The translations under genes and the position numbers were made by a program. Under the pieces are notes generated by a model. The model was given only the letters and a program-made list of their open reading frames with translations, made no database searches and had not been told where the DNA came from. Of a DNA stretch of 64,000 nt, positions 47,701 to 54,920 are shown piece after piece. How positions within the stretch are numbered: position 1 is the first letter of the stretch; every line of letters starts with the position of its first letter. This DNA is from Molanna angustata (taxonomy: Eukaryota > Arthropoda > Insecta > Trichoptera > Molannidae), in the NCBI GenBank assembly GCA_963576475.1, contig OY754980.1:5256790-5320789 (forward strand), read 5' to 3'.

Positions 47701-50700
47701 TGTGTAGTTGGACTGCCAATGAGAGGGGTCGGTGAGGTAGCAATGGCATTTGTGAAAAAATCTCCCGAATCCACCATAACTGCGCAGCAAATTAAGGACC
47801 ATGTTGAGAGTAATTTTCAATTTTGAATAGTTTCTTAATATCTCAATTACATATGCTTGCTGGATCTATTTTAGGTTTATTATTATTATTATTTATTAGG
47901 ATTGGGTCCAACACGCCCCTGCACCGCGACCATAGGTTGATCTATTGTGCCTCCCTTAGGGGGATGTCACTTCAACAGCAATCCGGTTTCTTGAATAAAG
48001 TCCCATATTTTGCAGATTGAAATGCCTCCCAGATCTTGGGGTCTTAGTATAAAGGCTCCCAGGTGTCTGTGTCTGGATTCCATTAGGGCTGGACTTAGGT
48101 TTAATAATACCCAGATTTCTAGGGTTCGTTCGACAGTTTACAGCGCCAGACGAAGTCTTCTTATTCAAACTGAACTAAGAATACCCGGATATCTACTTAA
48201 AAATGAATAATGGACTTAGGTTTAATAATACCCAGATTTCTAGGGTTCGTTCGACAGTTTACAGCGCCAGACGAATTCTTCTTATTCAAACTGAACTAAG
48301 AATACCCGGATATCTACTTAAAAATGAATAAATTTATTCTCATGTATTTTGTAGTAGTTTTTAGTTCTTCTTCTTTCGACTTGTCAAAAACATTCACCTT
48401 TAAAAAGTATTTTTTAACTATACTCCTTATATTTTTTTTCATTAGAATAGTTTTGAAAGTATATTTCGTAAGTGCATAAGCCAACTGATGAAATACCACT
48501 GATATAGCGGTTTTTTATTAGTATTTCAGCCTTGTATCCATTGAAATAAAATAAATAATATTAAAGTTTTACCTACCATTAAAACTTGTATTATGTTGTC
48601 TGGCTTATCCAGAATATAAAGGTGAGAGATAGCATCGATTTTGTAGTCGGTCCGGTCCATTTAGCTACTGAATTTTGAATTTCCCGCCAGTGTGTGTCTT
48701 CTGTACTAATTGTATTGGAACCAATAGCAGTTGGCGGACGCCATCTTGATTCAATTTAATCTCACCAGGCAGGGTTTAAATATATTCTGGATAAGCCAGA
48801 CAACATAATACAAGTTTTAATGGTAGGTAAAACTTTAATATTATGTGTGTCGTTGCTTATCCAGAATATAAAGGTGAGAAGTGTTTGTTATCGCTTGGTG
48901 ACAATGTACACGCCAAAATTGTGATCAGGTTATTTTATTGGATTGAAAAGTGATGTTAATGTTGCAGTATTGCTCAATGATAACTCATTGTTTTTAATTT
49001 GTTTTTGGTAATAGTTCTTGAATGTATTGGCTGAACGCCAATTGGCCCTTTCCAATATGATGTCTATAGGGCAATCTTCTATCCAACTTTTCGAGGCGAC
49101 AGCTGACCTTATACTTCCCGGAGAAGCATTGATGCCAGAGTCTACTAAAATTGTCTTTATCCATCCACCAATAACTGTTCTCGAAGCTGCTTTTGGAGGA
49201 CCTAAAGTTGATACAAACAAATTTTGAGTACCAGCTTCAAGTCTTCTTGTTTTTCCTAATTCCATCACTCTTTTTATCCACAAAACAGGGTCTACATTTG
49301 GATTCTCAGCCTTTGAAATTTTCCAACCAGATTGTCTGTATGTGGAAGAATCTGTCTTTGATCCAAAATCAGGCCACATAATGATGTAGTCACCCATATC
49401 TATAAGGCTATCGGGCGATGTATTTAAGAGAGTTAAATCATGAACTCTTCGTCCCGATGCAAGAAGCAAAATTGTCGCACATCTTCGTGATGCTTCGAAG
49501 AATGATGGGGTGTTTGAGACACGGCTATTTAGCCAGGATACCACTATACTAGGATCCCAAATGTATGGCTTGGACTTATTAGTCCGCAAGTTTGATATAC
49601 CTCTCATCACGCGTTTTACTAATGGATGATCACTTATACGAGAGGCATTATTTGGGTCACATAAGGTTGAAATGGCAGATTTATGAAGTGCAATTGTTCT
49701 CGGAGCTAAACCTTCATCCAGTTTCAGACGAGCCAGGAACCGTGCTACCTGAGAACCAGTAGGGTGTTTTGAATTAATTTTATTACATAAACACCATTTC
49801 TTCCATCTATTCCAAGCCGTGCGGTATGTCGACAGTGTGGATTCACGCCAGCCCGCTGTAAGAAGAGCTTTTTCTTCTTGTGACCACTCGCCTAAGGCAT
49901 CACTCCACCCCCAATCTTCCACACTTGCAACTCTAGCTTTTCCACTTGTTGCGGATGTCGTCCTGTCGATACATCCACTAGATGTTTGTGCAACGTGGGA
50001 ATTTTCAGAGGTAAATCTAGAGCTCTTCTCTGAAGATCGGGTAACCAGAATACTTTGTGCCAATTCGGGGCTACTATTAAATAAACTCCTTGTGCGTTGT
50101 TCAAATGAGCTAAGACTCGGGGTATTAAACATGGGGGAGGGAACACCCATGCTAGATGGTAATTCCATGGTCTGCTGAACGCATTGTGAAAGATGGCATT
50201 CTTGTCGTGGGGATCTATGGAGACATATTGGTTCACAACATGAGCTCTGGATGAAGCGAACAGATCCACTGTGGGCCTGCCCCACTTCAGAGCTACAATG
50301 TCCATCATTGGTGGAAGTATATGCCATTCGGGTAAAACTGTCCCTCGGGATAGGTGATCCGCGAGGCCGTTGTACCGTCCCGGTAGATATTGGACATGCA
50401 GGGATATTTTGTTTGAGTCCAGAAGATTGATTATCTGGAAGGTTAGCTCCAACAAACCCATCGACTTGGTTCCCCCTTCGTTTCTCAGGTATGCCACCAC
50501 TGTCCGACTGTCGGATTGAATGAGTAGCGAAGAATTTTTCAAACAATTTTTCATCGACTTCAAAGCATTCAAAATTGCTATCATTTCTTTGATATTGCAA
50601 TGAAAATTCTCCTGTTTTTTCATCCAAAAACCTGACAGGGGTATATCGTCGATTAGGGCTCCCCATCCATGATCCGCCGCATCCGTCGTTAGAAAATGCT

Positions 50701-53700
50701 GGGGGTTTGCAATATGCAGAGGAGAAGTTGTCTCCAAGTTCTGTAGCCACCAATTCATCTCCCCTGTTACTTCGTTCTTTATAAGTACCTTCCTGTGAGG
50801 TGATAATTTCAGCATTGTATGCAACTGTAATTGAATGAGGCGACAGTGAAGTCGACCCCTGGGTATTACAAACGTTGCAAAATTTAATCGCCCCAGAATG
50901 CTCTGGGCCGCTTTCAAGGACCACTTTCCTTGTATCAACAAGCCTCGGATCGAATCCTGAAGGCTCAATCGTTTTGACAGAGCTAGTGTTCTCTGATTCA
51001 ACCATGTCTCCCATACGATTCCTAGATATTCTATCGAATGTGACGGTTGAAGTACACATTTCTTTATGTTCAGGCATAATCCCAGGTTCACTAGAAGTGT
51101 TGAAGCTTCTTGTGTCTGTGCAAGAAGAGTGTCTCTGTCTTGATGGGCTAAGAGAAAATCGTCTAGATATACTATTACTCGTATTCCTCGTTTTCGTAGA
51201 GTCTCTGCAATCCAATTTGTGATGACTGCAAAGGCCTGGGGAGCACTGCTTAGACCCTGAGGGAGACATGTCATCTGTAACAGCAGGCCTCCGTATGAAA
51301 TCCTCAGAAACCGGCGATGTGTTTCTGCAATGGGAACATGAAAATATGCCTGTGACAGATCTATTTTTGTCATCCAATCGTTGGTCTGAAGGAAGTCGGG
51401 AACCCTCTGATGGGATATCAAGGAAAACTTTTTCTTTGCTAGATAGAGGTTTAAGCCTTTTAGGTTTAATATTGGTCGGCTGGAGCCATCGTTCTTTCGT
51501 ACGACAAACAGTGTCGAGAGAAAGGATGCATCCCTCGGAGCCTTTTCCAATATTCCTTCTTTCAACATCTGTCGTACCTGAATTGTCATATCTGATGTCA
51601 CTTTCGTTAAGAACTTCTTCGAAGTTCTGTTCGGGCTTACTAATGGGGGCTTCAGTACAAAAGGAATGCGGTATCCGTTTATCATTCTTAGGATGACATC
51701 CGGAGCGTCCAAGGCCATCCACTGATCGATGAAATTCTTTAGTTGCCCCGCCCGAAATGACAATTTGTCATTTATTGAAGCGGCCACGAGAGGTCTGCCC
51801 CCTAGTGCCACGCTTCTGTTCCCTCCCCCCCCTCCTGACATTAAATGCTGGATATTGGGGGGGGTTCCTCCCGGGGTCTGCCCGCCGGGAGGGATAGGGA
51901 AAGGGCATTGTTTTGAAAGTCGATTGCTTTGGTTTTGGTACAACCTCCTTGGAAGTAGAAGGGCGGTTGTACGAAGGATTGCCCTGAGGCGAACCCTTCA
52001 AAAAACACTTGGTAACACCACCCAGTCTCTGCAACTGGGCAGTGAGTGCTCCCTCCTCAAAGATGTGTGTGGACGAAGGAGGAATTTTTTGAAGACAATT
52101 TCTTTCACCTGAAGTCTTGCAAGACCTAAGAATCTTATCCCTTCTTTGCTCAATTAATTCTGCTCTTTTTCCACACATAATTTGGAGAATATTATTAGAG
52201 TGCTTATTATAATCGGAATTTTCACCCAACAGGCTCTCCAATTGTTCTCCAAGAGCATCTACTGACACAAAGGTGTTGGGATTAGCGACCCAGTCAGTCA
52301 GACTACCCAATGCCTGCTGTAGACACTCTCTCTGCTTTAATGCAGCATGGGTGGCAGCTGCAAACGTCTTCTCCATCGCAGAAGCTACGACAGAGGTATT
52401 ATCAAAAGCCTGTAATTCACAATTGACCTCCAGGTCTTTGAAACCTGGGTCCGCAACATATTCCTTAAGAACGGTGGCATACCGGACTTTACACCACTCC
52501 GACGAATTGAATCTTTGGAGGCTCTCCACTGTAGTCAAGTGGTCGTCGGATGGCTTTTGGGCTGCGGGTTCTTTCAGTGCTGTAGATGGTACAGGCATCT
52601 GAAATGTTTTTTGTTCTGTACACAGACTTGTAGAAGCGTGTGACGGAGGAGGGAGTAATTCATCGACAGACTCATGAGTTTCGTATGGTGTCGAGGGGCA
52701 CACAGTTTGACCCATTACGACGCTCTGTAGCTGCGCTACCTGCCGTACCAAGGCTTTCAGCATTTTTTTATTTTTTTGGGTCCTTCTTGACGAGCGTCCG
52801 TCAGAAGAGGAATCCGAAGATGATGAAGACGGTGACCGGCGTCGACGTCTTCGGCGCGAAGAATGGCGGTGTCTATGTGGATTTTCCACATCCCTATCAT
52901 CACTTACACGATCTTTAGACATGATCTAAAATTCTAAATTATGCGTTTCAAAATAAAACAATACGTCCGTTTCGTAAACACAGAATACAAATATCACTCA
53001 AAAATATCAACGTCCTATCGTAAAACACAAACAACGTCCTATCGTAAAACACAAACAAACGTCCTATCGTAAACTACAAAAAGAAGTATCCAAAATATTT
53101 ATAAACACACAAATAACGTCCCGTTTTGTTAACACATATATTTGAAATAAAATATCTACGCCAAAGTAGGTAGCATATTAAAATAGGACTTAAACAAATG
53201 TCGGACTTAACGACGACATTGACTATAATATAATACGCAGTAAGAACGTATATGTTTGATCAACAAAAATATTTTACTGGCGTACGCACAGTAATTAAAT
53301 TGAATGATTTTTCATTCAATAGCGGGTGAATATTACGAAAACTAATGATTTCGAACTAATAATCAATTATTTTTCACAGTAGCTTTATATTTTTTTTATT
53401 TTGTTTATCAACAAACAAAAACGTGACCGTTGCGAAACAAAATAACGCCAAAATTGAATCAAGATGGCGTCCGCCAACTGCTATTGGTTCCAATACAATT
53501 AGTACAGAAGACACACACTGGCGGGAAATTCAAAATTCAGTAGCTAAATGGACCGGACCGACTACAAAATCGATGCTATCTCTCACCTTTATATTCTGGA
53601 TAAGCAACGACACACATAATAGAAATATAAATAAATATAATAACTCGGGTTGGTTGGATGAAATTTGTGCACTTGTACATTAAGTTTATAAATAAATAAA

Positions 53701-53862
53701 TAGATATACAATTGTTATTATTGTTTAATTTCAGGTGAATTGTCAGATTGGAAGCATCTTACAGGAGGGGTAGTATTTTTGGAACAAATGCCCAAAACTC
53801 ACAATGGAAAAATTGACAGAAAATATTTGGAATCAATAAAATTTACTGCCAAAGCCGAATAG
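41620..53862 (+). CDS. Gene A: luciferase-like AMP-forming acyl-CoA synthetase (10 exons)
   Basis: Exons: 41620-41739, 42334-42541, 42889-43084, 43384-43500, 43579-43756, 45332-45475, 45794-46003, 47264-47410, 47644-47809, 53735-53862. All introns are GT/AG, and the joined frame is open for 537 codons, close to the usual 540-550 of the family. Motifs in order: FSSGSTGMPKG (ATP-binding loop), YGSTE (adenine site), GFYKTGD, DRHKQ hinge, and HNGKI with the catalytic Lys near the C-terminus. The protein should activate a carboxylic acid with ATP and load it on CoA. The substrate is unknown. The luciferase His motif after the ATP loop is replaced by FSSMSWISG, so light production is unlikely. The C-terminus (TAKAE) is not a peroxisomal signal. 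Oddities are KRQQ where KGYQ is usual, and a DIRS element in intron 9. Confidence 0.88.
41814..41894 (-). repeat. 80-bp inverted repeat, right arm
   Basis: Complement of 37911-37990, with about ten mismatches. Confidence 0.75.
41893..42269 (+). repeat. Local duplication, copy 2
   Basis: Direct repeat of 38842-39116. It begins where the inverted-repeat arm ends, so both may belong to one rearrangement. Confidence 0.8.
42334..42541 (+). CDS. Gene A exon 2
   Basis: Encodes LDVSNHSSETHG, then LAQALLSAGIGLNDVVLTC, then IGCLFIGAPTAAIPQNL, the N-terminal subdomain of adenylate-forming enzymes. 208 nt, ends in phase 1 at gaga|gtatga. Confidence 0.88.
42889..43084 (+). CDS. Gene A exon 3
   Basis: Encodes ELEYYLKVLEPKMVFCDP and further to GTEEFF. 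196 nt, donor gtatgg, ends in phase 2. Confidence 0.88.
43384..43500 (+). CDS. Gene A exon 4 (ATP-binding loop)
   Basis: Encodes IIVFSSGSTGMPKGICLSH, the P-loop-like signature of the AMP-binding superfamily. 117 nt. Confidence 0.92.
43579..43756 (+). CDS. Gene A exon 5
   Basis: Encodes NFSSMSWISGAMTMVLVAA, the segment following the ATP loop. 178 nt, phase 2 to 0, donor gtaatg. Confidence 0.88.
43757..45331 (+). other. Gene A intron 5
   Basis: 1.6 kb, mostly repeats. It includes an antisense CR1/L2-like LINE remnant at 44560-45125. Confidence 0.7.
44560..45125 (-). pseudogene. CR1/L2-like LINE remnant in intron 5
   Basis: In minus frames: DSWVSTW near the GVHLD motif, then FFHPRQLKKVYRSLPTYETK, LMHSTFLG, then STTKRIKLVEV. 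These are the RT thumb region of CR1/L2-type LINEs (FHLRQL, SLP, LVxSxVxSRLDYCN), broken by frameshifts. Non-functional. Confidence 0.55.
45332..45475 (+). CDS. Gene A exon 6
   Basis: Encodes PTCLTIGTVNAVEFVEH and LRCVLVIGGNLEKKLKDKI, 48 codons, phase 0 at both ends. Confidence 0.88.
45794..46003 (+). CDS. Gene A exon 7
   Basis: Encodes VVKNTYGSTEVAGPI and GELWVKGPTLFQ, 70 codons. Gene B has an extra intron splitting the equivalent stretch. Confidence 0.9.
46195..46450 (-). pseudogene. LINE 3' end in intron 7
   Basis: Minus strand, in changing frames: an RSHRLK word, then VCLWNWLTQ, the remains of the VVNxWNxLP motif at the C-terminus of CR1-type LINEs, then KELNLVKYTV. The end is a TTTATTTA run on plus. 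Confidence 0.5.
46490..46630. repeat. Cluster of alternating caattg-type words
   Basis: Within 140 bp the words ggacaattgac, ggccaactgtc, ggttaactgtcc, caattgtctatgg, ccaattggc and aaattgtccga recur in alternating orientation, reminiscent of the repeat ends of the 33784 element but shorter. Confidence 0.4.
46836..47200. other. Unclassified segment in intron 7
   Basis: Less AT-rich than the rest of the intron. Short frames on both strands match nothing recognisable. Probably a fragment of a mobile element. Confidence 0.3.
47264..47410 (+). CDS. Gene A exon 8
   Basis: Encodes TYYNNEVATKEAF, EDGFYKTGDLF and DRHKQIFKCKRQQ. 147 nt, exactly the length of the gene B equivalent. The last residues depart from the usual KYKGYQ. 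Confidence 0.9.
47644..47809 (+). CDS. Gene A exon 9
   Basis: Encodes VSPIEIETVIHTLDGVKGV and AMAFVKKSPESTITAQQI, the C-terminal lid domain. 166 nt, as in gene B. Donor gag a|gtaatt. Confidence 0.9.
47876..48090 (-). mobile_element. Possible short retroposon with (TTA)n end
   Basis: A ttattattattatttatt run followed by ggattgggtccaacacgccc and a GC-richer segment suggests an antisense SINE or LINE 3' end. No match elsewhere in the window. Confidence 0.3.
48091..48332. repeat. 121-bp tandem duplication
   Basis: The unit starting ggacttaggtttaataatac occurs at 48091-48211 and 48212-48332 with a single visible mismatch (gaagtc/gaattc). Confidence 0.92.
48560..48760. repeat. DIRS 3'-side inverted terminal repeat
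   Basis: 48603-48759 (from gcttatccagaatataaagg to cttgattcaattt) is the complement of 53451-53608. The outer tip 48560-48602 (attaaagttttacctaccat onward) is unique to this end. Confidence 0.9.
48781..48875. repeat. DIRS internal complementary region
   Basis: 48781-48839 is the exact complement of the left tip (48560-48618). From 48837 the sequence attatgtgtgtcgttgctta is the complement of the right tip. The two are joined as in a circle, sharing AAT. This is the template proposed to restore the ends during DIRS replication. Confidence 0.92.
48930..49932 (-). CDS. DIRS tyrosine recombinase
   Basis: The frame is open far upstream (to 51722, 930 codons), but the recognisable enzyme occupies the last 330 or so codons, beginning near EDWGWSDALGEW where the RT frame stops. 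The N-terminal helical domain includes STYRTAWNRWKKWC and LARLKLDEGLAPRTI. The catalytic part has GRRVHDL (first Arg, about residue 758 of the full frame), SIRSAVAS (second Arg, 872), NWRSANTF (Trp at the His/Trp position) and the nucleophile in KNYY (904/905). The His of the usual HxxR is Gly here. It should integrate the circular DNA. Start codon unknown. Expression may need frameshifting from the RT frame or an internal start. Confidence 0.85.
49892..51943 (-). CDS. DIRS reverse transcriptase/RNase H
   Basis: 683 codons. RT motifs: SRPILNLKGLN (about 155-165), KIDLSQAYFHVPI (193-205), LPQGLSSAPQAF, and the active site VYLDDFL (258-264). RNase H: TTDAADHGWGAL (420-431), IKEMIAIL (Glu 453), QSDSRTVV (Asp 478), YLPGRYNGLADHLSR (519-533). 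A C-terminal block VDLFAS (559-564), AWVFPPPCLIP and YLIVAPNW occupies the place of the methyltransferase-like domain of DIRS polyproteins. A functional methylase is not shown. The first 60 residues overlap the end of the gag-like frame. Confidence 0.93.
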   Translation of the reverse strand: MYQNQSNRLSKQCPFPIPPGGQTPGGTPPNIQHLMSGGGGGNRSVALGGRPLVAASINDKLSFRAGQLKNFIDQWMALDAPDVILRMINGYRIPFVLKPPLVSPNRTSKKFLTKVTSDMTIQVRQMLKEGILEKAPRDASFLSTLFVVRKNDGSSRPILNLKGLNLYLAKKKFSLISHQRVPDFLQTNDWMTKIDLSQAYFHVPIAETHRRFLRISYGGLLLQMTCLPQGLSSAPQAFAVITNWIAETLRKRGIRVIVYLDDFLLAHQDRDTLLAQTQEASTLLVNLGLCLNIKKCVLQPSHSIEYLGIVWETWLNQRTLALSKRLSLQDSIRGLLIQGKWSLKAAQSILGRLNFATFVIPRGRLHCRLIQLQLHTMLKLSPHRKVLIKNEVTGEMNWWLQNLETTSPLHIANPQHFLTTDAADHGWGALIDDIPLSGFWMKKQENFHCNIKEMIAILNALKSMKNCLKNSSLLIQSDSRTVVAYLRNEGGTKSMGLLELTFQIINLLDSNKISLHVQYLPGRYNGLADHLSRGTVLPEWHILPPMMDIVALKWGRPTVDLFASSRAHVVNQYVSIDPHDKNAIFHNAFSRPWNYHLAWVFPPPCLIPRVLAHLNNAQGVYLIVAPNWHKVFWLPDLQRRALDLPLKIPTLHKHLVDVSTGRHPQQVEKLELQVWKIGGGVMP
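51768..52922 (-). CDS. DIRS gag-like protein
   Basis: 384 codons. An Arg/His/Ser-rich N-terminus (RHRHSSRRRRRRRSPSSSSS), then a moderately hydrophobic middle (ATVLKEYVADPGFKDLEVNC, AFDNTSVVASAMEKTFAAAT), and a basic Gly/Arg-rich C-terminus (GGREQKRGTRGQTSRGR). No zinc knuckle. The position upstream of RT in a DIRS element and the composition support an RNA-binding structural protein. Overlap with the RT frame is 176 nt. Confidence 0.8.
   Translation of the reverse strand: MSKDRVSDDRDVENPHRHRHSSRRRRRRRSPSSSSSDSSSDGRSSRRTQKNKKMLKALVRQVAQLQSVVMGQTVCPSTPYETHESVDELLPPPSHASTSLCTEQKTFQMPVPSTALKEPAAQKPSDDHLTTVESLQRFNSSEWCKVRYATVLKEYVADPGFKDLEVNCELQAFDNTSVVASAMEKTFAAATHAALKQRECLQQALGSLTDWVANPNTFVSVDALGEQLESLLGENSDYNKHSNNILQIMCGKRAELIEQRRDKILRSCKTSGERNCLQKIPPSSTHIFEEGALTAQLQRLGGVTKCFLKGSPQGNPSYNRPSTSKEVVPKPKQSTFKTMPFPYPSRRADPGRNPPQYPAFNVRRGGREQKRGTRGQTSRGRFNK
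52923..53450 (-). promoter_or_regulatory. DIRS leader between terminal repeat and gag-like ORF
   Basis: No frame. It contains a threefold short repeat (acgtcctatcgtaaa words at 53010-53068), here in the leader upstream of the gag start. A promoter within the terminal repeat is likely but not shown. Confidence 0.4.
53451..53620. repeat. DIRS 5'-side inverted terminal repeat
   Basis: Complement of the other repeat over 157 bp. The unique tip is gacacacataat at 53609-53620. Confidence 0.9.
53735..53862 (+). CDS. Gene A exon 10
   Basis: Encodes SELSDWKHLTGGVVFLEQ and KTHNGKIDRKYLESI, ending AKAE and TAG. It carries the catalytic Lys of the C-terminal domain. Acceptor tttaatttcag. Confidence 0.9.
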
Positions 53863-53879
53863 CTACAGATGAAACTCAA

Positions 53880-53885
53880 AATAAA
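53880..53885 (+). terminator. Polyadenylation signal, gene A
   Basis: aataaa 18 bp after the stop codon. A second aataaa-like run is absent nearby. Confidence 0.6.
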
Positions 53886-54092
53886 GATCTAAATACATAC
53901 ATAATTTTATTTTATTTAATATAAAATTTATATAACTGTTACTTTAATACTTTTGTAAAATGAATGATTCATTTAAATGTTTTTATACAAATATAATCTG
54001 GTACTTAGTTGGAAAAAAAATAATAATGGCATTTTCATAAGATATATTATACCATTGTATAATATATTTATATGTACAATAATATTGTAATA

Positions 54093-54200
54093 TCGTAAGT
54101 CTCCAGAATGTGGCAACTTGTTATTGGGTGCGTGTTAAATTAATATTTGACATAGTACCTGTTAGCTGCCCGAGAAGTAATGTTAAATAAAATAAAATAA
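54093..54200 (+). mobile_element. SINE-A, 3' half only
   Basis: atatcgtaagtctccagaat, then ggcaacttgttattgggtgc, then gacatagtacctgttagctg and cccgagaagtaatgttaaa with an AAATA-rich tail. 5'-truncated. Confidence 0.75.
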
Positions 54201-54731
54201 TAAATATTTTAACATAATAATGAAATCCATTAATTTATGATATGACACTGAAATTGATCACATTTTGCTTCACAACAAAATATATAGGTACAAAATTAAT
54301 ATTTTAACAAAAATAATTTGTTTCTTTTATTTTAAATAATTATTTTTGCTGTCAAAATTTTCTTTGTAATATTCATAAACAAAGAATGTATGGTTAGACG
54401 TTGAATAATAATTTAACTATAGAATACTCATTCCCATACAATACCTCGCTGAAAAATTGAAGCAGTTTTATTGGCCGGCTCGTGTCAATATATGTATGAC
54501 TCTGCTGGTAGACATTGTTCGTATAGTAGGTACTACTCATTATGACTGCGTAAATAATTTTGCAAGCAGTTAAAAAATTCCCTATTTGGAGAATGTATCA
54601 CGCAGACGGCCAAATGATTACTGAATGCTCGTAGCAAAATGTTGACCAAATTAGTCAACCTAAATCAGTCGCGTTTACTGCAGGCTAAAGAGTATTCTAT
54701 ACTATTATTATTCTATGGGTTAGATACATAG
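54201..54731. other. Intergenic sequence between the two convergent genes
   Basis: AT-rich, nothing recognised. Together with the SINE it forms the 0.9-kb gap between the stop codons. Confidence 0.4.
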
Positions 54732-54737
54732 TTTATT
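54732..54737 (-). terminator. Polyadenylation signal, gene B
   Basis: aataaa on the minus strand about 40 bp after the gene B stop. Confidence 0.5.
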
Positions 54738-54777
54738 TATAAAAATCTTCCCTTTTACATTAAAATTAATATTTGTC

Positions 54778-54920
54778 TTAGTTTCCAATAATGCCTTCTT
54801 CATTTATCGTTAAAACCATTTTCTTCAAAGCGTTTCTGTTTATTTTTCCAGATATAGTTGTTGGTAGCTCATCTACAAATATCACACCACCTCTTAAATG
54901 TTTACTATCAGACAATGAAC
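54778..54920 (-). CDS. Gene B last exon
   Basis: Encodes [33 protein letters not shown] and the C-terminus, ending in TAA. Acceptor ggttttag. Same phase as gene A exon 10. Confidence 0.87.

Larger units (their letters stand above)
48560..53620 (-). mobile_element. Complete DIRS-type tyrosine-recombinase retrotransposon
   Basis: 5.06 kb, coding on the minus strand. Inverted terminal repeats of about 157 bp plus unequal tips enclose a gag-like ORF, an RT/RNase H ORF and a tyrosine recombinase ORF. An internal complementary region next to the 3' repeat joins the sequences of both tips. There is no target-site duplication. The trinucleotide AAT lies at 48557-48559 and 53618-53620 and is retained once in the joined tip sequence of the internal region, as expected for insertion by recombination of a circular DNA. 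All three frames are open, so the copy could be recent. It sits antisense in intron 9 of gene A. Confidence 0.92.
47810..53734 (+). other. Gene A intron 9
   Basis: 5.9 kb, enlarged by the DIRS element. Before it lie a (TTA)n tail and unclassified sequence (47876-48090) and a 121-bp tandem duplication. Confidence 0.8.

Noticed and set aside
49933..51722. First 610 codons of the recombinase frame as an extra protein domain
   Set aside because: No recognisable domain and a Ser/Arg/Thr-rich shadow composition, fully overlapping the well-supported RT frame. Kept only as a finding about the overlap.
50875..52918. Plus-strand frames of 92-142 codons opposite the DIRS ORFs
   Set aside because: Antisense shadows of RT and gag-like ORFs with no motifs.
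53423..53683. 86-codon plus frame at the right end of the DIRS element
   Set aside because: Lies in the terminal repeat and crosses the element border.
41620..53862. Calling gene A a true luciferase
   Set aside because: The family motif set fits acyl-CoA synthetase, but the luciferase-specific His segment and the peroxisomal signal are missing.
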